NCBI GenBank assembly: GCA_002292925.1
Contig: DBCF01000167.1
Coordinates: forward strand, 1 to 17,744
Length of the DNA stretch: 17,744 nt
Source of the DNA: Roseiflexaceae bacterium UBA965
GTDB taxonomy: Bacteria > Chloroflexota > Chloroflexia > Chloroflexales > Roseiflexaceae
Direction of reading: 5' to 3'
Part shown: positions 1-7,863 of the stretch, in pieces
Position numbering within the stretch: the first letter of the stretch is position 1
Layout of the letters: each line of letters begins with the position of its first letter
Made by a program: the position numbers and the translations under genes
Notes under the pieces: generated by a model
Seen by the model: only the letters and a program-made list of their open reading frames with translations
Database searches by the model: none
Told to the model about the DNA's origin: nothing

Positions 1-1128
1 GATACCCGTCTGCGGATTACCGCCGCCACCCGCCGTTTGAGCAAGTGGCAGCCGATTGTACCTGCGTGGGAGAACGTGGCCTTGTCGTTTCGCAGTATTG
101 CCCTGCAACTCAATGACCTTACCCAACTTGTTGAGGCCCTCGCCGATGCCAATATCGTCGATTACGAAGCGCTGGCCAGCCAAACCAAATCCCTCAATCG
201 CTTTGTGATGGACTTCAATGCGAACATGGCTAGTTTTGTGCATGGTGAAGACGCCAATCTGATTACCTGGATGCTCCAAGCCCGTAACCGCGACGAACTG
301 CAACTGGCCATTGCCCCACTCGAAGTAGCCAGTTTGCTACGCGAGCGCTTGTTTGACAAAAAGAAGAGCGTGGTGCTCACCTCAGCCACGTTGTCGGTCA
401 ATAACCGCTTTGACTATGTGCAAAAGCGTCTTGGGGTTGACACTGACCATCAAATCCAACTCGATTCCCCCTATGATTACGAAGACCAAGTGCTGTTGTA
501 CTTGCCCCAAGACATGCCCGAACCCAAAGATTTTGAGTACCAACAAGTCCTCGAACAAGCGATTGTCGATACCGCAATTGCGGCGGCAGGCCGCACACTG
601 GTGCTGTTTACCTCGACGAGTGCCTTGCGTGCCACCTACAACGCTGTATATGAGCAACTGGCTGAACAAGGGATTAACTTGTTGGGGCAAAACATGGATG
701 GCTCGCGCAAGTTGATTTTGGAACGCTTCAAAACCGAACCCCGTAGTGTGTTGTTTGGCACATCAAGCTTCTGGGAAGGGGTCGATGTGGTGGGTGACGC
801 CTTGTCGGCCTTGATTATCACCAAGCTCCCCTTTGCAGTGCCCAGTGATCCGATTTATGCCGCCCGGGCTGAGCAATTCACCGATGCCTTTAACGAGTAC
901 TCGTTACCACAGTCGATTTTGAAGTTCAAACAGGGATTTGGGCGTCTGGTACGGGCCAAGGATGACCGGGGCATCGTGATTGCCCTCGACCGCCGGTTGA
1001 CAAGCAAAAAATACGGGCAACAATTTTTGCAATCGTTGCCCGCAACCACGGTACGTACCGGTCCTATTCGTGCAGTCGCCTCGCTGGTACGCCGGACAGT
1101 TACGCCGCCGTTGGATCAGCCGGAGTAA
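1..1128 (+). CDS. dinG: DinG/Rad3-like superfamily 2 DNA helicase, C-terminal part (5' end outside window)
   Basis: This is the C-terminal part of an ATP-dependent 5'-3' helicase of the DinG/XPD type, which acts on DNA repair intermediates or R-loops. The frame is open from base 1 (the first codons read DTRLRITAATRR), so the TTG at 37 is internal and the gene begins upstream. Visible motifs are LTSATL (about 371-391), the strand RTLVLFTSTSAL (about 592-627, motif IV), SFWEGVDVVG (about 766-795, motif V) and QGFGRLVR (about 931-954, motif VI with its arginine finger). These are the second RecA-like domain signatures of the family. Walker A, DEAH and any Fe-S cysteines lie off the window, so I cannot tell an Fe-S DinG from an exonuclease-fused DinG. 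The last 29 bases overlap the 3' end of the convergent ABC gene, leaving no room for a separate terminator. Confidence 0.85.
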   Translation, partial: DTRLRITAATRRLSKWQPIVPAWENVALSFRSIALQLNDLTQLVEALADANIVDYEALASQTKSLNRFVMDFNANMASFVHGEDANLITWMLQARNRDELQLAIAPLEVASLLRERLFDKKKSVVLTSATLSVNNRFDYVQKRLGVDTDHQIQLDSPYDYEDQVLLYLPQDMPEPKDFEYQQVLEQAIVDTAIAAAGRTLVLFTSTSALRATYNAVYEQLAEQGINLLGQNMDGSRKLILERFKTEPRSVLFGTSSFWEGVDVVGDALSALIITKLPFAVPSDPIYAARAEQFTDAFNEYSLPQSILKFKQGFGRLVRAKDDRGIVIALDRRLTSKKYGQQFLQSLPATTVRTGPIRAVASLVRRTVTPPLDQPE

Positions 1129-2929
1129 CCAAGCTGGCAAACTGGCGTTGATACAAATCGGCGTACATCCCTCCGGCAGCCATGAGTTGATCGTGGCTGC
1201 CGATTTCCATTACTTTGCCATGGTCAAGCACCACAATCCGGTCGGCGCCGCGGATGGTCGAGAGCCGGTGGGCAATCACAAAACTGGTACGCCCGCGCAA
1301 CAAGCGCTCGAGTGCTTGTTGGATCAACACTTCGGTGCGAGTATCGACACTACTGGTGGCTTCGTCGAGGATCAGGATGTTGGGTTTGGCCAAAATCGCC
1401 CGGGCAATCCCAATCAACTGACGTTGCCCTTGACTGAGTGCCACACCTTTGGCGCCGAGAATGGTGTCGTAGCCTTGGGGGAGTGACATGATGAGCTCGT
1501 GGGCATTGGCATCTGTAGCCGCGGCGATGACGTCGTCGTCGCTGGCATCGAGTTTGCCGTAGCGAATGTTTTCTTTGACGCTGTCCGAAAACAAGAAGGT
1601 TTCTTGTAAAACCATGCTCATTTGGTGACGCAACGGCGTGAGTTGGTAATCAGTGACGTTAACCCCGTCGATTGCTACGCTCCCTTGGGTGACATCATAC
1701 AGACGTGGGATGAGTGACACAAACGACGTTTTGCCCGAGCCGGTCGGCCCCACCAACGCAATCATTTCACCCGGTTGCACCTGTAGGCTGACGTCTCGGA
1801 GCACCCAATCGGCGTCGCCGCTCTGGCCTTGGCGGGCATCATAGCGGAACCAGACGTGCTCAAAAGTTACTGCGCCGTTGACGTGCGTGACAGGGGTTTG
1901 CGTGGGTAATTCGGGCATATCCACCGGGTGATCGATGAGGCTAAAGGTGCGCTCGGCTGCGGCCAAGGCTGATTGCGCGGTAGTATAAAATTGCGACATG
2001 GCTTGGATTGGTCGAAAAAAGAACCCCACATAGGTCAAAAACGCCACCACTATGCCAGGGGTGACTTGGTCTTGGAGCACCAAATAGCCGCCGTAGCCCG
2101 CCACAATCGCAATCCCCAGTGCAGCCAATACATCGACCAGCGGGCCAAAGGCAGCGGTGATGGCGGTGGCACTAACGTTAGCGTCGCGGTTGGCTGCGTT
2201 GCGTTGCGAAAAACGCTCACGGTTGACGTCGGTACGGGTAAAGGCTTGGGCTACTTTGACGCCGGCAATTTCTTCTTGGATGTCAGACGAGACATCGCCA
2301 ATCGACTCCCGAGTTTTGCGGAAGGCCCGGCGCGCTGAGGTGGCAAACAGCTGCGTCATGATAAACAGCACGGGGATGAGCAAGAAGCTGGCAATTGATA
2401 AGCGCCAATCGAGCAACAGCATCGCGATGACAATCCCTACCAAGGTAAACAAGTTACCGATAATCATCACCAACCCTTGGCCGAGGAGCTGGGTGATGAC
2501 GTCGATGTCGTTGACGATACGCGACATCAAGTCGCCAGCCGGGTTTTTGTCAAAAAAGCGCAACGACAATTTTTGCAGATGCCCAAACAACTCACTCCGC
2601 ATCTGGGCGATGGTGCGTTGCCCTACTTGTCCCATGTATTGAAAGGTCAGCCGTGAAGAAATCGCCCCTACCACATAAAAAACGAGCAGCACCACCATGT
2701 ATTGCCAGAGCAAGGTGGTGTTTTTGGTGCCAATCGCTTCGTCAACCGTCATGCCAATCAAAATGGGGGCGCCGGCTTGGGTGATGGCCCCAATAATGGA
2801 CAAAAAGATAATCCCCACGAAGTTGCGCCAATAGGGCGCCAAATAAACGCCAAGTCGCTTGGCGGTAACACTTGAATTGGCTGCCTTCCCCTCAGGAAGT
2901 TCCGCCATGCCTTGTATGCCTCGCCACAT
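1100..2929 (-). CDS. ABC exporter half-transporter, consensus-site subunit (TM288/BmrD-like)
   Basis: This 609-residue half-transporter has an N-terminal six-helix exporter domain (about residues 30-330) and a C-terminal ATPase. Walker A GPTGSGKTS is at about 394-402 (K400), Walker B ILILDEATSSVD has catalytic Glu523, and the switch is His554 (IAHRLST). The signature is LSQGQ (498-502), not the canonical LSGGQ. Its partner upstream has the reverse pattern, so the pair should form a heterodimer with one active and one degenerate ATP site, as in TM287/288 and BmrCD. The start ATG (2929-2927) overlaps the partner's TAA by one base (TAATG) and is preceded by AAGGAG, so translation is coupled. Known relatives export drugs or lipids; the substrate here is unknown. 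Confidence 0.9.
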   Translation of the reverse strand: MWRGIQGMAELPEGKAANSSVTAKRLGVYLAPYWRNFVGIIFLSIIGAITQAGAPILIGMTVDEAIGTKNTTLLWQYMVVLLVFYVVGAISSRLTFQYMGQVGQRTIAQMRSELFGHLQKLSLRFFDKNPAGDLMSRIVNDIDVITQLLGQGLVMIIGNLFTLVGIVIAMLLLDWRLSIASFLLIPVLFIMTQLFATSARRAFRKTRESIGDVSSDIQEEIAGVKVAQAFTRTDVNRERFSQRNAANRDANVSATAITAAFGPLVDVLAALGIAIVAGYGGYLVLQDQVTPGIVVAFLTYVGFFFRPIQAMSQFYTTAQSALAAAERTFSLIDHPVDMPELPTQTPVTHVNGAVTFEHVWFRYDARQGQSGDADWVLRDVSLQVQPGEMIALVGPTGSGKTSFVSLIPRLYDVTQGSVAIDGVNVTDYQLTPLRHQMSMVLQETFLFSDSVKENIRYGKLDASDDDVIAAATDANAHELIMSLPQGYDTILGAKGVALSQGQRQLIGIARAILAKPNILILDEATSSVDTRTEVLIQQALERLLRGRTSFVIAHRLSTIRGADRIVVLDHGKVMEIGSHDQLMAAGGMYADLYQRQFASLVTPADPTAA

Positions 2930-4677
2930 TAGATGACTCCTTCGTGGGTTAACTGATGACCAAATTGTGAATCAATGATATCGCCGTATACCGCATTGTC
3001 ACGCAACAAATCGTCGTGACTCCCTTGCCCGATAATCTTGCCGCCATCGAGCAACAAAATCACATCGGCATTGCGTACGGTGCTAATACGTTGGGCAATG
3101 ACGAACGAGGTGCGGTTGTGCATCAAATCGTCGAGGGCTTGTTGGATTTTGAATTCTGTTTCGGCATCCACGGCTGATGTGCTATCGTCGAGGATCAGGA
3201 TCTTGGGGTCGAGCAATAGCGCCCGGGCAATGGCGATACGCTGGCGTTGCCCACCCGACAGACCGATGCCCTTTTCGCCGACAATGGTATCGTAGCCTTG
3301 GGGCAATTCTTGAATGAACGCATCGGCTTGGGCCCGCTTAGCGGCTTCGAGTACTTCGGCATCACTAGAATCGGGGCGGCCATAGGCGATATTGGCACGG
3401 ATGGACCCACTAAACAAGGTCGTTTCTTGGAGCACAATCCCGATTTGACTACGCAAACTATCGAGCGTGACGGTGCGTACATCGTGCCCGTCGACAATGA
3501 TGGAACCACTCGTAGTGTCATAAAAACGTGGGATGAGATTGATGAGCGAGCTTTTGCCACTGCCCGTGGTGCCAAGGATAGCCACTGTCGTCCCAGCGGG
3601 GATGTCAAACGACACACCGTCGAGGACTTTGTTGGCTGAGCCGGCGTAGCGCAAGGTGACGTTGTCAAAGCGCACATGCCCTTGGACGGCGGGCATCACA
3701 ATCGCATCGGGGCTATCTTCGACATCTTGCTTGGTGTCGAGCAACTCAAATATTCGCTCGTTGCTCACACTGGCCCGGGTGATTTGCGCCGAAATCATGC
3801 CCAGCATGAAGAGTGGTTGGAACAGCAATGAAAGGTAGGTGGTAAAGGCAATCAGCTCGCCAATGCTAATTTCGCCGCTCATGGTCTTGTAGCCGCCAAC
3901 CCACAAAATCCCAAGCGTCCCTAAATTGTTGATGAGGAAAATAATCGGGAATGAGCTGGCCATCGCCACCACCGATTTGAGATTCATCTCCAGCAGTGAT
4001 TCGTTTTTGACGGCAAAGCGTGCTTCTTCGTGGGCTTCACGGCCAAAGGCTTTTACCAAACGAGCACCGCTGATGTTTTCTTGGAGCACTACATTAAGCA
4101 TACCCAAGCGCTCTTGGATAATCGAAAACATCGGCCGCACTACTTGCATGAAATAGCCGAGTACCACCATCGACGGTGGGATGAAGAGTATTGCCACCAA
4201 CGCCAATTGCCAATTCATAGAGAAGAGTGCATACAGACTGCCGATTAACAGCATCAAGGCACTAATGAATTGCAACAATGCCGAGGCCACAAATGAACGT
4301 ACTTGTTCGACATCGCTAGTCAAGCGTGTCATCAGTTGCCCGGCTTGGGTGCGATCATGATAGGCGAAACTGAGTGTTTGGATTTTTTCAAACAAGTTGT
4401 TACGCAAATCAAAGGCAAACGATTGCGAGACTTTTTCGGACCAATAGCTCTGGGTAAACCCAAATAGCCCGCGGACAATGGCCAACCCAACCAGCAACAC
4501 CGTACCCGCCATAATCGGTTCCCAGGCACGGGCGGTAATGCCATCGTCCATGACCGAGCGCAAAATCATTGGGCTCAATAGATTGGCACCGGTGCTCAAA
4601 ATCAGACTGAGCCATGCACCGGTAAATAACAGCCAATGTGGTTTGAGTAGACTGAGCATGCGGCGAAAGAGCAGCAT
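2929..4677 (-). CDS. ABC exporter half-transporter, degenerate-site subunit (TM287/BmrC-like)
   Basis: A 582-residue half-transporter with a six-helix membrane domain (about residues 10-310) followed by the nucleotide-binding domain. Walker A is GTTGSGKSS (369-377, K375) and the signature is canonical LSGGQ (473-477). Walker B reads ILILDDSTSAVD, so the catalytic Glu is Asp498, and the switch His is Gln529 (IAQRIST). These are the hallmark changes of the degenerate-site subunit in heterodimeric exporters, so they do not indicate a damaged gene. I chose ATG 4677 (MLLFRRM) because AAAGGAG sits directly upstream; a more distal in-frame start at 4746 lacks such a site and gives an unconvincing 23-residue extension. 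It is the first cistron of the pair and lies 87 bp downstream of the peptidase gene, possibly co-transcribed. Confidence 0.9.
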   Translation of the reverse strand: MLLFRRMLSLLKPHWLLFTGAWLSLILSTGANLLSPMILRSVMDDGITARAWEPIMAGTVLLVGLAIVRGLFGFTQSYWSEKVSQSFAFDLRNNLFEKIQTLSFAYHDRTQAGQLMTRLTSDVEQVRSFVASALLQFISALMLLIGSLYALFSMNWQLALVAILFIPPSMVVLGYFMQVVRPMFSIIQERLGMLNVVLQENISGARLVKAFGREAHEEARFAVKNESLLEMNLKSVVAMASSFPIIFLINNLGTLGILWVGGYKTMSGEISIGELIAFTTYLSLLFQPLFMLGMISAQITRASVSNERIFELLDTKQDVEDSPDAIVMPAVQGHVRFDNVTLRYAGSANKVLDGVSFDIPAGTTVAILGTTGSGKSSLINLIPRFYDTTSGSIIVDGHDVRTVTLDSLRSQIGIVLQETTLFSGSIRANIAYGRPDSSDAEVLEAAKRAQADAFIQELPQGYDTIVGEKGIGLSGGQRQRIAIARALLLDPKILILDDSTSAVDAETEFKIQQALDDLMHNRTSFVIAQRISTVRNADVILLLDGGKIIGQGSHDDLLRDNAVYGDIIDSQFGHQLTHEGVI

Positions 4678-4764
4678 GGTGACTCCTTTATAATCTGAAT
4701 AAACCCTTGTTGGTATTGTAATGAAATATTTTGGCACTTGCCTCAATCGTTTGTATGATTTTTG

Positions 4765-5493
4765 CTAATAATTTTCGCGTGCAAGCACATCATTGCTGCC
4801 AGTCATATAGCGCTCCCATAGCGAGGGTGTGCGGGCCCGGAAGGTGCGACTGTACCAGCGGTCATGCGCGAGTTGCGACGGAAAAATCGGCGCGTAACAG
4901 CGCGTACTATAGATTTGCAAAAATTCGGCCCGCGCCAAGGTGCGATTGCCAGGGTAGTCTTCGGCGATGCCATCACCATCACGATCGACATTGTTGTGCA
5001 AAATCTGAAAGTCACCGAGCGCTGGCCATTGACTGTCAATAATATAATATTCACGTCGCGCCTGACTGTTTTCATCAATAAACTGATCACTATACCCCAC
5101 CAATACCACTGCGTGTTGCCCAAATACCCGGGTTAACCCCACTTGGCGAGCAGTGTAAATATCGATGATACACGGAATTCCCATATCAATCAATTGACAT
5201 AACACATATTCGCAATCAGTATAGCGCAAATTACCAAAATGACTGCCGTAGCCTCGTTTGCGTAGTTGCCAAACTTTGAGTGCAGGTACCGTGCCCCCCC
5301 AATCTGGTTGAAACAGCGGGCCGGCTTCGCGGATAAATTCGTCGGGGGTATGCACAAAGGCATCGACTTGGGTATTGAGGGCATTGGCGAGTGAGGTAAA
5401 GCTACAGGCATTGCGGATTTGGCCGACTACTGGCCATGCGCTACTAGGAGCGTCGAACACACTATGGACGTAGGGGGGGAATTGGGGCGTCAT
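4765..5493 (-). CDS. C39-like papain-fold cysteine peptidase
   Basis: This 242-residue protein fits the Peptidase_C39_2-like papain fold. The catalytic set is visible: Gln25 and Cys30 in GQIRNACSFTSLANAL, His127 in FGQHAVVLVGY and Asp153 in YYIIDSQWP. Residues 170-179 (DRDGDGIAED) resemble a DxDxDGxxD calcium-binding loop as in thrombospondin type 3 or dockerin repeats. No signal peptide or membrane helix is seen, so it is probably cytoplasmic or exported by another route. The start ATG 5493 follows AGAGG at proper spacing; a GTG two codons upstream (5499) overlaps that site and is less likely. The neighbouring exporter suggests, but does not prove, a peptide-processing role. Family fairly sure, substrate unknown. 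Confidence 0.8.
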   Translation of the reverse strand: MTPQFPPYVHSVFDAPSSAWPVVGQIRNACSFTSLANALNTQVDAFVHTPDEFIREAGPLFQPDWGGTVPALKVWQLRKRGYGSHFGNLRYTDCEYVLCQLIDMGIPCIIDIYTARQVGLTRVFGQHAVVLVGYSDQFIDENSQARREYYIIDSQWPALGDFQILHNNVDRDGDGIAEDYPGNRTLARAEFLQIYSTRCYAPIFPSQLAHDRWYSRTFRARTPSLWERYMTGSNDVLARENY

Positions 5494-5503
5494 AGTCACC
5501 TCT

Positions 5504-5533
5504 TTGACAGATGTTTGTTTGTTCCATTATACT
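5504..5533 (+). promoter_or_regulatory. Promoter of the B12 riboswitch-btuFCD operon
   Basis: TTGACA (5504-5509), an 18-bp spacer and TATACT (5528-5533) form a near-consensus housekeeping promoter. The predicted transcript start is about 5540, roughly 28 bases ahead of the aptamer. The same element order with 17-18 bp spacing recurs upstream of the SdpI-like and MgtE_N genes. Confidence 0.6.
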
Positions 5534-5555
5534 GCGGGGGCAGTGAAAGCTGTAA
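5526..5555 (-). promoter_or_regulatory. Minus-strand promoter for the peptidase gene
   Basis: On the minus strand a perfect TATAAT occupies 5531-5526. The best -35 is TTACAG (5555-5550) with an 18-bp spacer, which is weak. Transcription would begin about 5519, some 25 bases before the peptidase ATG. The -10 overlaps that of the plus-strand B12 promoter. Confidence 0.4.
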
Positions 5556-5567
5556 CAAGTACATAAC

Positions 5568-5688
5568 TGATAAAGTGACCCGCTAGCCCGGATGCTAGGG
5601 CGTTAAGGTGGAAGACGGTGAAAGTCCGTCGCTGTGCCGCAACTGTAAGTATCGCATGACGATACAAGTCAGGAAACCTGCTTTATCA
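5568..5688 (+). ncRNA. Cobalamin (adenosylcobalamin-type) riboswitch aptamer
   Basis: The conserved core is readable: GGTGAAAGTCC in 5618-5628, GCCGCAACTGTAAG in 5636-5649, and the B12 box AGTCAGGAAACCTGC at 5667-5681. The closing P1 stem is an 8-bp perfect pair, TGATAAAG (5568-5575) with CTTTATCA (5681-5688). Other helices include CTAGC/GCTAG (5583-5598) and GTATCG/CGATAC (5649-5665). Binding of cobalamin should shut down the downstream uptake genes, and btuF, btuC and btuD follow directly. The 319-base stretch between the peptidase and btuF is accounted for by this element, its promoter and the terminator. Confidence 0.93.
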
Positions 5689-5764
5689 CGTACGTGTGAC
5701 CTTCTCGCGCGAGGGAGGTGCCATGAAGACACAACCCGTCTCTAGACGGTGTTTGGTCGCATTG

Positions 5765-5795
5765 CCCTTGCATTTCTGCAAGGGTGTTTTTATTT
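5765..5795 (+). terminator. Leader terminator of the B12 operon (expression platform)
   Basis: An 8-bp stem CCCTTGCA / TGCAAGGG (5765-5772 and 5777-5784) with a TTTC loop is followed by TGTTTTTATTT. It lies between the aptamer and the btuF start. It is therefore the likely switch point, ending transcription when B12 is bound. A competing pairing of GCGAGGG (5709-5715) with CCCTTGC (5765-5771) could act as antiterminator. Confidence 0.8.
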
Positions 5796-5812
5796 ACTTG
5801 AAAGGGAGTTCC

Positions 5813-6808
5813 ATGAAGTCATTGTTGCGGATTGTCTTGTTAAGTGTTGGTCTACTCATCAGTTCTTGTGCAACGGCTCCGGCGCAAGCGCCCACCGCCA
5901 CGCCCGCCCCCGTCGCAACCACTGCCCCCGTAGCCCCCACGATTGCCCCTACCGATGTCCCCACTGCCGTTGCAGTCGCATCGGTAACTGATAGTGCCGG
6001 CCGGGTGGTTGCCATCCCCGCCAACGTCAGCAAAATCATCTCGTTGGCCCCGAGTACCACCGAAATGATCTATGCCCTTGGCAAGGGGAGCGCCGTGGTC
6101 GCCATCGACATGTATAGCGATTACCCCCCCGAGGTGAGTAGCGTCGCAAAAATCTCGAATCCTGATATGACCTACAACTACGAACAAATCGCCGCGCTAG
6201 CCCCCGATGTGGTCTTTGCTGCCGGGATTACCAATCCCGAGGTAGTAACTGCCATCGAAAAGCTCAACATCCCGGTGGTCGTCGTGGGCTCAGTCAATAC
6301 CACTGTGGATAGCATCAAATCTGACATTTTGTTAGTGGGCGCCATGCTTGGGGCCAACGACGAGGCGACAGCGCTTACGACCAAACTCCAAGCTGATTGG
6401 GACGCTTTAGCCGCCAAAGTGGCGAACGTCAGCACCAAACCACGCGTCTTTTGGGAGCTCGATGCCACCGACCCCAGCAAGCCCTATACCATCGGTGCCG
6501 GCGGCTTTGTCAACGAATTGTTGGTGGCGGCGGGTGCCGTCAATGTCTTTGGTGATGTAGAGAACCCCTACCCGCAAGTGAGTGTCGAGCAAATAGTAGC
6601 CGCTGCCCCCGATATCATTATTTTGGCCGATTCATTGTATGGCGTCACCCCCGACATGGTGGCCACCCGGGCAGGTTGGGAAGGCATCCCTGCGGTGAAA
6701 GCCCAAGCAGTCATGCCAATCGACGACAATTTGGTTAGCCGACCTGGTCCACGGATTGTGGCTGGGTTGCAGGCCGTTATCGCCATTGTGCATCCCGAGG
6801 TCAAGTAA
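5813..6808 (+). CDS. btuF: Vitamin B12 ABC transporter substrate-binding lipoprotein
   Basis: A 331-residue binding protein of the BtuF/FhuD type (periplasmic-binding domain PF01497). It has a lipoprotein signal peptide (MKSLLRIVLLSVGLLISSC, lipobox Cys at residue 19), an Ala/Pro/Thr-rich linker to about residue 55, then the two-lobed domain (about 60-331). Recognisable segments are ISLAPSTTEMIYALG, ALAPDVVFA and the C-terminal RPGPRIVAGLQAV. The membrane-anchored protein should capture cobalamin for the BtuCD permease. I chose ATG 5813 because it precedes the signal peptide and follows AAAGGGAG. An in-frame ATG at 5723, also with a good SD (GGGAGG), would add 30 residues and run through the terminator hairpin. 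The riboswitch upstream supports B12 over haem or siderophore. Confidence 0.9.
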   Translation: MKSLLRIVLLSVGLLISSCATAPAQAPTATPAPVATTAPVAPTIAPTDVPTAVAVASVTDSAGRVVAIPANVSKIISLAPSTTEMIYALGKGSAVVAIDMYSDYPPEVSSVAKISNPDMTYNYEQIAALAPDVVFAAGITNPEVVTAIEKLNIPVVVVGSVNTTVDSIKSDILLVGAMLGANDEATALTTKLQADWDALAAKVANVSTKPRVFWELDATDPSKPYTIGAGGFVNELLVAAGAVNVFGDVENPYPQVSVEQIVAAAPDIIILADSLYGVTPDMVATRAGWEGIPAVKAQAVMPIDDNLVSRPGPRIVAGLQAVIAIVHPEVK

Positions 6809-6811
6809 CTG

Positions 6812-7861
6812 ATGCAGTACGCTGTGTCACAAATAAAGCGCTTGCGCGATTGGCGTGGTGCAGCGTATCTGTTGGCATTGACCTTGTGTGTCAGCTGTAT
6901 GCTGGTGGCGATTGTGGTGGGGAGTGTGGCCATTCCTATCAACACCGTGATTGTGGTGTTGTGGCATTGGCTCCGCAACATACCCGAAACAGTCATCCCA
7001 TCTAATTTGGTGACCATCATCGTGACCATCCGGTTACCACGAGTCGTGATGGTGATGTGTGCGGGGGCGGCGCTAGGTGGCGCTGGTGCCGCTTACCAAG
7101 GGTTGTTTCGCAACCCCCTCGCTGACCCCTACGTGATTGGGGTGGCATCGGGTGCCGGGCTGGGAGCCATCAGCGCTGTTGCGCTGGGTGGTGCCCTCGC
7201 CTTCGCGTGGTACCTGATGCCACTAGGGGCGTTTGTGGGGGCGTTGGTGGTGGTAGGATTGGTCTATCTGCTGGCGCGCGGCAATGCCCAATACACCAAC
7301 AACGATTTGATTTTGGCTGGAGTGGCCCTCGCAGCCCTCGCCAACGCCTTGACTACCTATATCATGCTCAACATTGGCCGGCAGCTGTCGCAATTACTTG
7401 GATTTTTGTTGGGCGGAGCCACGATTGTGGGTTGGGATGCGGTGGGATTGATGGTCGTGAGTGTGGTTATCGGTATGACCATGCTACTGATTGCGGCGCG
7501 CGATTTGAATGTATTGTTGTTCCCCGAAGAACAAGCCCGCTTCCTCGGTATCAATGTCGTACGCATCCGGGCGTTGGTAGTGATTGGCGCAACGTTGATG
7601 ACCGCTACGGCGGTGGCCTTCCATGGCTTGATTGGTTTTGTAGGGATTATCGTGCCGCATTCGGTGCGCTTGTTTGTGGGGGGCGATCATCGCCGCTTAA
7701 TTCCCTTATCAGCCTGCTATGGCGCGGTGTTTTTGTTGCTGGCCGACATGCTGGCCCGCACCATTCAATCCCCCCAAGAAATCCCTGTGGGCATTGTCAC
7801 CGCCTGTTGTGGCGCACCATTCTTTCTGTGGCAACTCCGTACCACCAAAAAGGCAGCCTAA
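6812..7861 (+). CDS. btuC: Vitamin B12 ABC transporter permease, FecCD/BtuC family
   Basis: A 349-residue membrane protein of the FecCD family, expected to have about ten transmembrane helices and to work as a dimer. Family segments include RLPRVVMVMCAGAALGGAGAAYQG (start at about residue 70), the NPLADPYVIGVASGAGLGA stretch and the C-terminal FVGIIVPHSVRLFVGGDHR loop that contacts the ATPase. The gene begins 3 bases after the btuF stop and ends 2 bases before the btuD start, so the three genes form one operon controlled by the B12 riboswitch. Sequence alone would also allow haem or siderophore import; the riboswitch decides for cobalamin. Confidence 0.9.
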   Translation: MQYAVSQIKRLRDWRGAAYLLALTLCVSCMLVAIVVGSVAIPINTVIVVLWHWLRNIPETVIPSNLVTIIVTIRLPRVVMVMCAGAALGGAGAAYQGLFRNPLADPYVIGVASGAGLGAISAVALGGALAFAWYLMPLGAFVGALVVVGLVYLLARGNAQYTNNDLILAGVALAALANALTTYIMLNIGRQLSQLLGFLLGGATIVGWDAVGLMVVSVVIGMTMLLIAARDLNVLLFPEEQARFLGINVVRIRALVVIGATLMTATAVAFHGLIGFVGIIVPHSVRLFVGGDHRRLIPLSACYGAVFLLLADMLARTIQSPQEIPVGIVTACCGAPFFLWQLRTTKKAA

Positions 7862-7863
7862 TC

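Noticed and set aside
3167..3193. Loss-of-function of the first ABC subunit because its Walker B Glu is Asp
   Set aside because: The substitution pairs with Gln in the switch and a variant signature in the partner, the known pattern of functional heterodimers.
4678..4764. Promoter of the ABC pair in the 87-bp gap
   Set aside because: The best pair (TTGAGG and TACAAT) is 20 bp apart and unconvincing; readthrough from the peptidase gene is as likely.
7207..7863. Open frame continuous with btuD extending back across btuC
   Set aside because: The upstream part is out of frame with btuC, has no protein-like pattern, and btuD starts with a normal ATG right after the btuC stop.
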